A DNA stretch of 64,000 nucleotides from an uncultured Clostridia bacterium (GCA_934168305.1 CAKPNF010000002.1:1-64000), one strand, 5' to 3'. Shown: positions 1 to 8,479, counted from the first letter of the stretch. Notes: generated by a model from the letters alone, not told the origin. Made by a program: numbers and translations.

Positions 1-792
1 GCTTTTGAACTAAAGGAATATAATGAAGAAAAGAAAATAGTTGAAAATGCTATTACAGAACTTGAAAATAAATTAGAAACTACTAATTGCACAGAAGAAC
101 TAAGATTTACTCCAAAAGATATTCTACTAAAAAGAGATATTGATTTTATAAATAAAGTCAAATTAGATAAAGAATATCAAGCAAGAACTAAAGCTTGGAA
201 AGATTATACAAGACAAGAACAAGCAGGCTTAATAATGAAATATGTTGATGATATAGAACTTACTTTAGTTGGCAATGAAGTAGTTGTAACACAAATAAAT
301 TTTAGAGAATCAATTTGTAAGCCTTGTCAGGAATTATATGATAATGGTTATATTGATACTACAAAGCCTATGATATTAGGTAATGTGCTTGGTAGTGTTA
401 GATTTAGCAATTATTTGCCAGAGAAAGAAGTCGGAGAAATAATTATGAGATTAAGACAATATTATGATGTCGGTTATACAGAAGCAACCTACTATGTAGA
501 TAAGCAAATGTTTTATTTTAACTTTGCTGAAGACAATAGTGCTATTGTTAGAGTATTCCCTTTACAAGACTATTATAAACTAGATCCAGAAGGTAAAATG
601 CCAACTTATGAATTTGGAATAATTTATATTCGTGAAGAAGATAAGTTCCAAATGCAAGAAATTGATACTGCATTTGATTATATACCAGATGAAAGTAATG
701 ATAGTGTAATCTATACCAAAGAGTCTACTCCTATCTCAGTAGGTGTTAAGCCAGTAAAGTTCTGCGAAGAAATGCAAGAAGAAACAAATTAA
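1..792 (+). CDS. Large serine recombinase, C-terminal part (5' end outside window)
   Basis: The frame is open from base 1, so the gene begins upstream; the first internal ATG is at 235. The visible 263 residues include a charged helical stretch (about residues 1-35), then a block with DILLKRDIDFINKVK and WKDYTRQEQAGLIMKYVDDIEL, then a long C-terminal tail with CKPCQELYDNGYID. From memory this resembles the C-terminal tails of large serine recombinases of Tn4451/TnpX-type clostridial elements. The catalytic resolvase domain is not in view, so activity cannot be judged. It lies just upstream of an oriT-like palindrome, a MobV relaxase and TnpV, matching a mobilizable transposon. Family assignment is by recognition of the tail only. 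Confidence 0.6.
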   Translation, partial: AFELKEYNEEKKIVENAITELENKLETTNCTEELRFTPKDILLKRDIDFINKVKLDKEYQARTKAWKDYTRQEQAGLIMKYVDDIELTLVGNEVVVTQINFRESICKPCQELYDNGYIDTTKPMILGNVLGSVRFSNYLPEKEVGEIIMRLRQYYDVGYTEATYYVDKQMFYFNFAEDNSAIVRVFPLQDYYKLDPEGKMPTYEFGIIYIREEDKFQMQEIDTAFDYIPDESNDSVIYTKESTPISVGVKPVKFCEEMQEETN

Positions 793-847
793 CGTGGCAC
801 GTTTTGTTTTTGTGATAACAAAAATGAAAGTGGCGATAGTTAATTTG

Positions 848-880
848 AATAAAATTTATTTGCAAAAAATAAATTTTATT
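848..880. repeat. Perfect 14-bp inverted repeat upstream of oriT-like site
   Basis: Arms 848-861 and 867-880 are perfectly complementary with a 5-nt loop. It sits between the recombinase stop and the oriT-like palindrome. It could be a terminator without a long T tract, or part of the transfer origin. Confidence 0.6.
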
Positions 881-891
881 GCCTCGCAGAG

Positions 892-929
892 CCCCCATGT
901 TATGATAGTATGTCATAACATATAGGGGG
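892..929. other. oriT-like palindrome of the MobV element
   Basis: CCCCC (892-896) followed by ATGTTATGA (897-905) pairs with TCATAACAT (913-921) and GGGGG (925-929), with a 7-nt loop and a small bulge. It lies about 60 bp before the relaxase start. MobV (Mob/Pre) relaxases normally nick at an inverted repeat just upstream of their own gene, so this is the expected position of the transfer origin. The nick site was not determined. Confidence 0.55.
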
Positions 930-989
930 TTAGGACTTGTGACAAGGTTAAAGTCCTGTGCTACGAAGAAATTTCAAAGGAGGTATTTT

Positions 990-2372
990 ATGGAGCAAGA
1001 ATTAGCATACTCTTTTCACTTTGGTAGTGATAAAAACAAAAGTAAATTAGCAAAGAAAGTTGCAAAAGAAAATGTATCTGGTACTACTTCTCTAGCTAAT
1101 AATGCAATTCAAAATGCAAAAGATTTATCAGATGTAAACAAGCATAATTTAAGAGATTATGATAATCAAAGAGAGCTAATTAGAACGATTTATGGAACAA
1201 ATGATATTGTAAATGATGTTAAGCAGGTATATGCAGCTGAATTTGAACAAGCTATAATTGAATATAACCAAAAGCAAACTCGTGAAGATAGAAAAATTGA
1301 GGATTATTTCAAAAAAGTATGCGAATCTCAAAATGATATAGCTTGTGAAATTATAATAGAACTTGGAGATATGGACTTTTGGAATGATAAAGATAAAAAA
1401 TATAGACTAAAAATGATTGATGTTTATAATGAGTAAGTAAAGGATTTAATTAAAAATGTACCAGATTTTAAAATAGCAAATGCAACAATACACTTTGATG
1501 AAGTTTCTCCCCATATGCACATTGTAGGTGTTCCAGTTTCTTATGATTGTAAAAGAGGAATGAAGAAACAAGTAGTAAAATCAAAGTTATTTACTAAAAC
1601 CACATTAACACAAATACAAGATAAAATAAGAAATGCTTGTATAAAGTCTTTTAATAAGTTCTATGATATGGATTTTAAGTTAAAAGAAAAGCAAAAAGGT
1701 AGAAATCAAGACATCAATGTTAATGATATGGGCAATTATAGAGAAATTAAGAAACAGATAAAACAGAAAGAACAAAAACTTGTAAAAGCTAATAATCAAA
1801 CAAAACAAATTGATAATACAAGTAAAGATATAAATATAATATTAGACAATTTAAAGCCTACTTTGATGAATAAAAATAATATGATTATTTCAAGCGAGGA
1901 TGTCCAAAAAATAAAAAATTATACAAAAGATGTAAGAGATATTACTACAACTGTTAGAAGTGTAAATGACTTAAATATGACGATTAAAGATTTTGAACAT
2001 TCTGCTTTTGAAATAGAAAAAGAAAATCGTTCATTAAAATATCAGTTAAAACTAAAAGATGATGAAATAAGCAATTTAAAAAGTGAATTATCACTTAAAG
2101 ATAAAGTTATAGGCAAATTACAAACTGAAAAAGAAAAAATAAAGCAAGAATTACAGAAATTCAAAGGCTTTTGGAATAGTATTATGAGCCATTTTCATAA
2201 AAGGATTTGCTTTGATAAAGATGAAAACTATAAAATTGTTAGTGATGACTTATACAAAAATGGCATTTTTGACGACAACGATAATGAAATTGCCAATAAC
2301 ATTTATAGAAAAGTTACTATACCAGGCGAAAACAAGCAAAACAAAAAAAGAAATAATGATACAAGATTTTAA
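990..2372 (+). pseudogene. MobV-family relaxase (Mob/Pre), interrupted by one in-frame TAA
   Basis: The start is ATG 990 behind an AAAGGAGG ribosome site; an upstream in-frame GTG at 939 lacks one. The frame runs to a TAA at 1434-1436, then continues open in the same frame to 2372. Right after the stop comes HFDEVSPHMHIVGVPVS, the metal-binding HxDE..PHxH motif of MobV relaxases, and the C-terminal half is a long coiled coil. Residues around the stop read YNE-stop-VKDLI; a CAA (Gln) to TAA change would explain it. The N-terminal product lacks the catalytic motif and the downstream part has no good start, so the gene is probably dead. Tn4451 carries a homologous mob gene (tnpZ). Confidence 0.8.
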
Positions 2373-2389
2373 AAGGAGAAAAATTAGAT

Positions 2390-2779
2390 ATGAATAATAA
2401 ATTACCAAGAACAAAAATTGATAAAAGAACAGGTATTGAATATCACTTAGAGGGAGATTATTATATACCAAACCTAGTAATGCCTAAACAAGAAAAAATC
2501 ACTTTAAATAAATATGGGAGAATGAGATTAAAATATTTAAAAGAACACAAAAAAACTGATTATACTATAATGCTTATGAATGGAACATTAAACACACATT
2601 TAAAAAAACTACAAGAAACGGCAGATAATAGAGTAGAACAAATTATAAAAGAGTTAAAAGATAAAAGTGGTTTGACTGAAAATATGAAAAATACAGATAT
2701 GCTTTATTGGGTAGGTACAATGAACTCTATTAAAGCACAAGCAGAAGAAATTGTTTATAGCGAATTGGTTTATGTTTAA
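2390..2779 (+). CDS. tnpV: TnpV family transposon-encoded protein
   Basis: A 129-residue protein starting at ATG 2390 after an AAAGGAG site, 17 nt past the relaxase stop. It carries the pattern I associate with TnpV: a GIEYHLEGDYYIPNL-type N-terminus, a GRMRLKYLKEHK segment, and the C-terminal WVGTMNSIKAQAEEIV. TnpV is an accessory protein of Tn4451/Tn4453-type mobilizable elements and its biochemical role is unknown. With the recombinase tail and MobV gene it identifies this end of the window as such an element. The gene looks intact. Confidence 0.75.
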   Translation: MNNKLPRTKIDKRTGIEYHLEGDYYIPNLVMPKQEKITLNKYGRMRLKYLKEHKKTDYTIMLMNGTLNTHLKKLQETADNRVEQIIKELKDKSGLTENMKNTDMLYWVGTMNSIKAQAEEIVYSELVYV

Positions 2780-2833
2780 AAGTAAATGACTCAAAATTAT
2801 TCACTTTTATACATAATATGCTCAATTACAAAT

Positions 2834-2862
2834 TTGCAATTTTTTGTAAAATGCTGTATAAT
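2834..2862 (+). promoter_or_regulatory. Sigma-A type promoter for the 2991 gene
   Basis: TTGCAA (2834-2839), 17-nt spacer, TATAAT (2857-2862). It would give a leader of about 120 nt before the small membrane protein gene. Confidence 0.55.
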
Positions 2863-2990
2863 ATTACTTAAGAAGGATTTTTTTAACTTAATTCCTGTAT
2901 TCACTAATTAGTAGAGGAAGTATTCTCCAACTTTTTAGTTTAACATATATAACAAGAAAGCAACAATAAAAGAAAATGGAGGAATTTATT

Positions 2991-3251
2991 ATGAACGATG
3001 AAGAAATGATGGACGGTTTAAGAACAGCAGTTGGTACGATCAATGTGATACTTATGTTTATCACGGTATCATTGCAGGTGAGTGCATTTAATGCATTACG
3101 GCATGTGATTTTGTGTAGTTGTGTTTTACTGTTAATTACCGTTGAATTGGTTTTTGACGGGATTTTAAAAGACCGTAAAGGGATTGCTACACGTGGCTGT
3201 TGGTATGCAATGTGGTTATTCAGTTTAATTATGTACTTGTTTAGAATTTAA
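2991..3251 (+). CDS. Small three-helix membrane protein, unknown function
   Basis: The start is ATG 2991 after a TGGAGG site; an in-frame ATG at 2976 overlaps that site and is rejected. The 86-residue product has three hydrophobic segments with few loops. Codon use differs from the neighbours: it has CGG, CGT and many G-ending codons, and it is one of only two genes in the window using CGG as an ordinary in-frame codon. It follows the mobile-element remnant and is probably imported. I do not recognise a family. Confidence 0.6.
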   Translation: MNDEEMMDGLRTAVGTINVILMFITVSLQVSAFNALRHVILCSCVLLLITVELVFDGILKDRKGIATRGCWYAMWLFSLIMYLFRI

Positions 3252-3256
3252 TCATC

Positions 3257-3302
3257 TAAAAAAGAAAATTATTTCTTTTCCTCGCAAGAGGTTTCTTTTT
3301 TA
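3257..3302 (+). terminator. Terminator after the small membrane gene
   Basis: An A-rich arm pairs with the TTTCTTTTTT run at 3292-3301 around an inner CCTC-GCAA-GAGG hairpin (3280-3291). Confidence 0.5.
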
Positions 3303-3321
3303 TAAATTTAGTATAATCTTA

Positions 3322-3349
3322 TTGAAATTTATAAAAATTATGATATACT
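3322..3349 (+). promoter_or_regulatory. Promoter of a possible small RNA
   Basis: TTGAAA (3322-3327), 16-nt spacer, TATACT (3344-3349). No open reading frame follows before the hairpin terminator at 3424-3455. Confidence 0.45.
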
Positions 3350-3355
3350 TTAATA

Positions 3356-3455
3356 AATTGATTGATATTTGTATCAATCGTCAAGAGAGCTAAAAAGTTG
3401 TAGATAACTACTTCGTTGGCACCATAAAATACAAGAAAACTTGTATTTTATTTTT
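3356..3455 (+). ncRNA. Possible small RNA or orphan attenuated leader
   Basis: This roughly 100-nt stretch begins where the promoter at 3322-3349 would start transcription. It contains a perfect 8-bp hairpin (3360-3367 with 3372-3379), a purine-rich middle, and a perfect 12-bp hairpin (3424-3435 with 3440-3451) followed by TTTT. No coding frame is seen. I do not recognise an RNA family. The rest of this gap, 3456-3750, is AT-rich and I see nothing else in it. Confidence 0.35.
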
Positions 3456-3751
3456 AACGCAAAAACAAACAAAAATTCGAAAAAGAGAAAGCATGGAATT
3501 TTAAACAAATAAGGAAAAAACATATAAAACTATAATAAATACAATATAGAAGAAATTTTTATTTTAACAGGCAATATGTCCATAAATATTATTCCAAAAA
3601 AATAAAAAATAAATTAACATTAAAAATATGAACTAAATATGAAGAACATAAGGTATTATAGAGCTTTTTTAGAAAGATAATTATAATATATAAATAAATA
3701 CAGAAATGAACTATTACAACAGAAAAAAAGATATATAAAATTATAATAAAT

Positions 3752-3787
3752 AAAAAGTCAAAAATAGTTGTATTTTTGACTTTTTTT
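3752..3787 (+). terminator. Hairpin with T tract just before ftsZ
   Basis: Perfect 15-bp arms (3752-3766 and 3771-3785) with a 4-nt loop and a run of T. It overlaps the -35 region of the putative ftsZ promoter, so it should stop upstream transcription and not ftsZ transcripts. Confidence 0.6.
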
Positions 3788-3796
3788 ATATATAAT
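3768..3796 (+). promoter_or_regulatory. Putative ftsZ promoter
   Basis: TTGTAT (3768-3773), 17-nt spacer, TATAAT (3791-3796), followed by a leader of about 40 nt with an AAGGAGG site. Confidence 0.5.
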
Positions 3797-3842
3797 AAGA
3801 AACAAATTGAAACAAAAAGAATATCAAGGAGGAAGTTGAACA

Positions 3843-4811
3843 ATGAACGATATTAGGGACTTGGACAAAATATTAAAAATAAAAGTAATAGGAGTAGGTG
3901 GAGCAGGAAACAATGCAATAACAAGAATGATAGAAGATAATGTAAAAGGAGTATCATTCTATATGATAAATACAGAAACAGGAACTCTAAAAAGAGCAAG
4001 AACAAGCAATATTTTACAAATAGGAGTTCAAACAACAAGAGGATTAGGAGCCGGAGCTAATGAAATTATCGGAGAAAGAGCAGCAATAGAAAACAAAGAA
4101 GATATAAAGCAAATACTATCAGGAGCAGACTTAGTATTCATAACAGCTGGAATGGGTGGTGGAACTGGAACAGGTGCAGCACCAATTGTCGCAGAAATAG
4201 CAAAAGAAATGGGAATATTAACAATAGGAATAGTAACAAAGCCATTTTCATTTGAAGGAAAAGCAAGAAGTTTAAGAGCAGAAAAAGGAACAGAAAGATT
4301 AAAGAACAACGTTGATGATTTAATAGTAGTATTAAATGACAATCTTTTAAAAGTAACAGATTCAAAAGTAACATTAAATAATGCATTTTCGCTAGCAGAT
4401 GATATCCTAGAACAAGGAATAACAAGTATAACAGATTTATTAACATCAGTAGGAGAGGTCAATATAGATTTTGCTGATATAAAAACAACAATGGGCTATA
4501 GAGGAAAAGCATATATGGGAATAGGTAGAGCATCAGGAGAAAAAAAAGTAGAAGAAGCAGTAAAACAAGCAATAGAAAATCCATTAACAGAAAGTAAAAT
4601 AGACGGAGCAAAAGGTGTAATATTCAATGTAAAAGGGAATAATGAATTAAGTCTTATGGAAATAAATAGTGCAGTTGCTATAATAAATGAAAAAGTAAGT
4701 GAAGATGCAAACATTATATTTGGAACTGTAATTGATGAAGATATGGAAGATGAAGTTCAAGTAACTGTAATTGCAACAGGAGTAGAGGAAAAAATAGAGG
4801 CTAAACAATAA
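3843..4811 (+). CDS. ftsZ: FtsZ-type tubulin-like GTPase without the C-terminal tail
   Basis: A 322-residue protein starting at ATG 3843. It has the N-terminal GVGGAGNNA loop (about 17-25), the tubulin signature GGGTGTG (105-111) and the synergy loop NIDFADIK (207-214), so it should bind and hydrolyse GTP and polymerise. The usual NTD (with A-L-x) segment near residue 43 reads NTETGTLKRA, a divergent form. The protein ends right after the globular C-terminal domain, with no flexible linker and no conserved end peptide that normally binds FtsA, SepF or ZipA-like partners. It stands alone, away from any dcw cluster, followed by a secreted or anchored protein of unknown function. It may be a second FtsZ paralogue. 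Confidence 0.85.
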   Translation: MNDIRDLDKILKIKVIGVGGAGNNAITRMIEDNVKGVSFYMINTETGTLKRARTSNILQIGVQTTRGLGAGANEIIGERAAIENKEDIKQILSGADLVFITAGMGGGTGTGAAPIVAEIAKEMGILTIGIVTKPFSFEGKARSLRAEKGTERLKNNVDDLIVVLNDNLLKVTDSKVTLNNAFSLADDILEQGITSITDLLTSVGEVNIDFADIKTTMGYRGKAYMGIGRASGEKKVEEAVKQAIENPLTESKIDGAKGVIFNVKGNNELSLMEINSAVAIINEKVSEDANIIFGTVIDEDMEDEVQVTVIATGVEEKIEAKQ

Positions 4812-4828
4812 TCTAGGAGATGGAACCG

Positions 4829-5512
4829 ATGAAAAAACTGCTAGCAATAATATGTGTATTATTAGTAATTTTTATTGGAATGTATATATATAAAACAAAT
4901 GCTAATCAAAACAACGTAACTGTTTCAGAAGTACAGAAAATAGAAGAATATATATCAAAAATATATATGTGGAAAGAAGTAACAGAAGAAGCATTACCAA
5001 AATTTGATGATATTAATGATGCACCAGATTTATGGACATGGGAAGTTGTAAAAAAGAATTTAGAAGAATATGAATTAGATTATAATCAAATACAAGAAAA
5101 AGCAACAGAAATATTTGGAAACAAATTTACAAAACAATTTCCAAAAGAAGGATCTGAATATATATATTATGATGAAAATTATGGAAAATATTTAACCACA
5201 GGAATTGGTCTAGACACACAAGATGATATGTTTTATATAAAAAATATAAACAAAACTAAAGATGGGTATGAAGTAGAAATAGTTGAATATTTAGAGGATT
5301 ATGAAAATTCAATGGGGATAGAAGATGAAAATGAAGTATATGACATCTATATAAAAAATTTGAATCAAGAAACAGTTGCAACAATTAAGAGCAATGAAGG
5401 GAAAACAAGAACCATTGAAGTTGTAAAAGAAAATATACAAAAATTCACAACAAAAAACATAAAACTAATAAAAGATTCAGAAGGAAAAATATTTGTAGAA
5501 AGTGTAAAATGA
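4829..5512 (+). CDS. Signal-anchored protein of unknown function
   Basis: The start is ATG 4829, about 9 nt after TAGGAG; the in-frame ATG at 4820 is too close to that site. A lysine-rich N-terminus and one hydrophobic helix (about residues 3-22) are followed by a hydrophilic, acidic domain of about 200 residues, predicted outside the membrane. No motif recognised. It begins 17 nt after ftsZ ends and is probably co-transcribed with it. The stop codon TGA (5510-5512) is the first three bases of a dispersed palindrome. Confidence 0.6.
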   Translation: MKKLLAIICVLLVIFIGMYIYKTNANQNNVTVSEVQKIEEYISKIYMWKEVTEEALPKFDDINDAPDLWTWEVVKKNLEEYELDYNQIQEKATEIFGNKFTKQFPKEGSEYIYYDENYGKYLTTGIGLDTQDDMFYIKNINKTKDGYEVEIVEYLEDYENSMGIEDENEVYDIYIKNLNQETVATIKSNEGKTRTIEVVKENIQKFTTKNIKLIKDSEGKIFVESVK

Positions 5513-5628
5513 GACAGTTGGGACAGTCCAATTTTGTCTCATAAAAATAGAAGAAAAATGTCGAATAATGTAAAAGACAAATTTTGACAAAAAATGTGAG
5601 ACAAAATTGGACTGTCCCAATTGTCTCA
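5510..5628. repeat. Two inverted copies of palindromic repeat family A
   Basis: Two 32-nt copies (5510-5541 and 5597-5628), each of the form TGAGACA...GGGACAGTCC...TGTCTCA or its reverse complement, face each other with one mismatch between arms. Further copies lie at 24663-24694 and 40862-40893. The pair forms a large hairpin between the 4829 and 5641 genes. Confidence 0.85.
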
Positions 5629-5640
5629 GAGAGGATAAAA

Positions 5641-6519
5641 ATGTTAGAAAAATGTATGATTTGTCCACATAATTGTGGAATAAATAGATTAGATGGACAA
5701 GTCGGAAGATGCAAGTCAAAAGATACAGTAAAAATAGCACTATATTCAACACATAATTTTGAAGAACCATGTATAAGTGGAAAAAAAGGCTCAGGTACAG
5801 TCTTTTTTTCAAATTGCAATATGAATTGTATATTCTGCCAAAATTATGAAATTAGTCAACATGGAAAAGGAAAAGAGATTTCAATACAAGAACTAGCAGA
5901 AATATTTATAAAACAACAAGAAAAAGATGTTGAAAACATTAATTTAGTAACACCAACAAGTTATGTGCCACAAATAATAGAAGCAATAAAAATTGCAAGA
6001 GAGAAAGGTCTTAAAATACCAATTGTTTATAATACAAATGGGTATGAAAAGGTAGAAACTTTAAGAATGTTAGAAGGGTATATAGATATATATTTGCCAG
6101 ATTTAAAATATTCGGATGACATATTAGCAAAACGTTTATCAAAAGTTGATAATTATTTTGAAATTGCAACAAGTGCAATAAAAGAAATGTATAGACAAAC
6201 TGGTAAATTTATTTTTGACGAAGATGGTATTATGCAGAAGGGAATGATTATTCGCCATCTAGTTTTGCCAAATCATATTTTAAATTCTAGAAGAGTTTTA
6301 AAATGGATTAATGATAATATGAATGATGTTTATGTTAGTGTTATGGCTCAATATTTTCCTACATATAAAGCAAAAGAGATAGAAGATATTAATAGAAAAT
6401 TAACTAAAGAAGAATATGAAAAGATAGAAAATTATCTATATAGATTAAATTTAGAAAATGGCTATATTCAAGAGCTTGGAGAACATGAGGAAGAATATGT
6501 TCCAAAGTGGGAAGATTAA
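5641..6519 (+). CDS. Radical SAM protein, PflA/PflX-like (COG1313 type)
   Basis: The start is ATG 5641 with GAGAGG upstream; an earlier in-frame ATG at 5584 lies inside the palindromic repeat and is rejected. The 292-residue protein has N-terminal cysteines (CMICPHNCGINR), an EEPCISG...GSGTVFF segment, and the radical SAM cluster motif CNMNCIFCQN (CxxxCxxC). Such proteins bind a 4Fe-4S cluster and S-adenosylmethionine; they resemble pyruvate formate-lyase activating enzyme, but the substrate is not known for this subgroup. No PFL partner lies adjacent. Confidence 0.8.
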   Translation: MLEKCMICPHNCGINRLDGQVGRCKSKDTVKIALYSTHNFEEPCISGKKGSGTVFFSNCNMNCIFCQNYEISQHGKGKEISIQELAEIFIKQQEKDVENINLVTPTSYVPQIIEAIKIAREKGLKIPIVYNTNGYEKVETLRMLEGYIDIYLPDLKYSDDILAKRLSKVDNYFEIATSAIKEMYRQTGKFIFDEDGIMQKGMIIRHLVLPNHILNSRRVLKWINDNMNDVYVSVMAQYFPTYKAKEIEDINRKLTKEEYEKIENYLYRLNLENGYIQELGEHEEEYVPKWED

Positions 6520-6530
6520 GATATATGAAT

Positions 6531-6574
6531 AAAACCATAAACTCAATTTCTATAATTGAGTTTATGGTTTTTTT
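6531..6574. terminator. Bidirectional terminator
   Basis: Perfect 18-bp arms (6531-6548 and 6554-6571) with a 5-nt loop and flanking A and T runs. It separates the radical SAM gene (plus) from the 6573-6782 gene (minus). Confidence 0.85.
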
Positions 6575-6782
6575 AAAATATTTTTACTATTGGAAATCCT
6601 GTAGTATTTTCTTCAATATTAGAAGCTAAATTCCCAAAATTTTTCTGAAAAAATTTTTGAGCTATATTTACAGCATCTTCAATAGTTGATGATGTTGTTG
6701 TAACTTGAAAAAAAAGTAAGTTACCATATTCATCACTTAAACTAAAACGGAAAATGTTTCCGTTTGAAATTTTATCAGACAT
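6573..6782 (-). CDS. Small conserved-looking protein, unknown function
   Basis: A 69-residue protein on the minus strand. The start is the ATG at 6782, 5 nt from a GAGAGGTG site; an upstream TTG at 6797 overlaps that site. The sequence is amphipathic, with no signal peptide or motif I recognise. It is convergent with the radical SAM gene and shares the terminator at 6531-6574. Confidence 0.5.
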   Translation of the reverse strand: MSDKISNGNIFRFSLSDEYGNLLFFQVTTTSSTIEDAVNIAQKFFQKNFGNLASNIEENTTGFPIVKIF

Positions 6783-6929
6783 AAAATCACCTCTCAATTC
6801 TATTAATTAATAAAAAAGATATTACATTATTTATACTAAATATATTTATGCTAAATATAATTTATACCATAATAATTTACATAAGTCAATCTTTGCAATA
6901 AAAAAATAACACTAAAAATGTTAAAAAGG

Positions 6930-6958
6930 TAGAAAAATGTAAAAGAGTATGATATAAT
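6930..6958 (+). promoter_or_regulatory. Weak promoter candidate for thyA
   Basis: A consensus TATAAT (6953-6958) with a poor -35 (TAGAAA, 6930-6935) 17 nt upstream. Confidence 0.35.
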
Positions 6959-7003
6959 TCAAATGTAACTAAAGAATAGAAACATATAAAAGGAGGATTT
7001 TTT

Positions 7004-7861
7004 ATGACACAAGCTGACAGACATTTTATTGAAACTTGCAAAAAGATTTTGGAAGAGGGATATTCTTCTGAAGGAACTGGTGTAAGAACTAGATGGGAAG
7101 ATGGTTCAGAAGCAAACTATATCTCAATTGTTGGAGTTCAAAATGTTTATGATGTTGGAAAAGAATTTCCGATGATAACATTGAGAAACAACAGCCAAAC
7201 TGTAAAAAGAGCAATTGATGAAATTTTATGGATTTGGCAGAAAAAGTCCAACAAAGTAAGTGATTTAAATTCTCACATTTGGGATCAGTGGGAAGGAAAA
7301 GACGGAACAATAGGTAAATCATATGGATATCAGTTTGCACAGAAGTATGAATTCAAAACAAAAGAAGGAATTCAGAAAATGGACCAGGTTGATTATGTTT
7401 TGTATTTATTAAAACATGATCCAGCAAGCCGTAGAATAATGACAAATCTATTTAATCATGCAGAGTTAAAAGACATGAACTTAGAACCTTGTGCATATTC
7501 TACACAGTGGTTAGTCAAAGGTGGAAAACTTCATCTTATTTTAAATCAGCGTTCGCAGGATATGTTAGCGGCGAATGGTTGGAATACAATGCAGTATGCA
7601 GCATTATTATGCATGTTTGCACAGGTTTCAGGACTTGAAGTTGGAACTTTAACTCACAACATTGGTGATTGTCATATTTATGATAGACATGTTCCATTAA
7701 TCCAAAAATTAATTGATGCAGAGCCAGTTGAGTGTAGTCCCAAATTTGTCATTAATAATCCAACAAAAGACTTCTATGAATTTAAAGTAGAGGACTTTGA
7801 AATCCAGGATTATGATTACAATAAAGAAATTAAACTTGGAAAAATTCCAGTAGCAATTTAG
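7004..7861 (+). CDS. thyA: Thymidylate synthase (ThyA, Bacillus/phage phi3T-like subtype)
   Basis: A 285-residue enzyme that makes dTMP from dUMP using methylene-tetrahydrofolate. The start is ATG 7004 after AAAGGAGG. The catalytic cysteine is Cys163 in EPCAYSTQW, the dUMP-phosphate site is NQRSQD (181-186), and HNIGDCHIYDRH (218-229) forms the nucleotide pocket. The N-terminal loop reads VRTRWEDGSEANY rather than the common DRTGTGT form. This matches the subtype I recall from B. subtilis ThyA and phage phi3T. It is followed by folA and, further on, dCMP deaminase, forming a dTMP supply group. G+C is slightly higher than in flanking genes. Confidence 0.93.
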   Translation: MTQADRHFIETCKKILEEGYSSEGTGVRTRWEDGSEANYISIVGVQNVYDVGKEFPMITLRNNSQTVKRAIDEILWIWQKKSNKVSDLNSHIWDQWEGKDGTIGKSYGYQFAQKYEFKTKEGIQKMDQVDYVLYLLKHDPASRRIMTNLFNHAELKDMNLEPCAYSTQWLVKGGKLHLILNQRSQDMLAANGWNTMQYAALLCMFAQVSGLEVGTLTHNIGDCHIYDRHVPLIQKLIDAEPVECSPKFVINNPTKDFYEFKVEDFEIQDYDYNKEIKLGKIPVAI

Positions 7862-7884
7862 AGGTAATCTAATTTTGGATTTAG

Positions 7885-7909
7885 GTGGTTTAGGAATTTC
7901 CTAAACCAC
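7885..7909. repeat. Palindrome between thyA and folA
   Basis: Arms GTGGTTTAGG and CCTAAACCAC pair around AATTT. No T tract follows, so read-through into folA is likely. Confidence 0.55.
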
Positions 7910-7937
7910 TGAATTATAATAAAAAGGAGCAAAAGAA

Positions 7938-8426
7938 ATGTTAAGTATAATAGTAGCAAAAGCAAAAAATAATATAATAGGAAAAGACAATGGTATGCTT
8001 TGGAAATTACCAGATGATTTAAAAAGATTTAAAGAAAAAACAACAGGACATACAATAATAATGGGAAGAAAAACATTCGAATCACTTGGAGGAATACTTC
8101 CAGACAGAATGCACATTATATTAAGTAGAAATCCAGATTTTAATATAGATTCAGACTATGTAAAAGTTGTACATTCATTATTAGAATTACAACCATATAT
8201 GGATGATGAGGAAGAACATTTTGTAATTGGTGGTGCAATTATTTATAATTTATTAATGCCATATTGCAAAAAAATGTATGTTACACAAATAGATAAAGAT
8301 TTTGAAGGAGATGCTTTATTTCCAAAAATAAATGAAAATGAATGGAAAGAAGTTTCTAGAGAACAAGGACCAGCAGATGGAATAAATGATTTTAATTATG
8401 AATATATAACTTACGTAAAAAAATAA
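7938..8426 (+). CDS. folA: Dihydrofolate reductase
   Basis: A 162-residue enzyme that regenerates tetrahydrofolate from the dihydrofolate produced by ThyA, using NADPH. The start is ATG 7938 after AAAAAGGAG. It shows the typical order: the IIVAKAKNNIIGKDNGMLW N-terminus, LPDDLKRFK with the active-site acid, the NADPH-binding GRKTFESLG, and FVIGGAIIYNLL. It sits 76 nt after thyA with only a non-terminating palindrome between, so the two are probably one transcript. Confidence 0.95.
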   Translation: MLSIIVAKAKNNIIGKDNGMLWKLPDDLKRFKEKTTGHTIIMGRKTFESLGGILPDRMHIILSRNPDFNIDSDYVKVVHSLLELQPYMDDEEEHFVIGGAIIYNLLMPYCKKMYVTQIDKDFEGDALFPKINENEWKEVSREQGPADGINDFNYEYITYVKK

Positions 8427-8479
8427 AATAATAAAATAAAAGCTTTAGGTTAAAATAATTAATGAATGGAGTGAAGATT

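Noticed and set aside
1434..1436. TAA reassigned to glutamine
   Set aside because: The in-frame TAA in MobV, in the HTH fragment and in the pilin-like fragment could each be read as a former sense codon. However, TAA terminates most intact genes here, so these are nonsense mutations in decaying accessory genes.
2212..2397. Small plus-strand ORF at the MobV/TnpV junction
   Set aside because: It is an out-of-frame reading inside the relaxase 3' end with no ribosome site of its own.
3589..3843. Minus-strand ORF in the gap before ftsZ
   Set aside because: It is an AT-rich hydrophobic translation without a ribosome site that crosses the ftsZ terminator and promoter.
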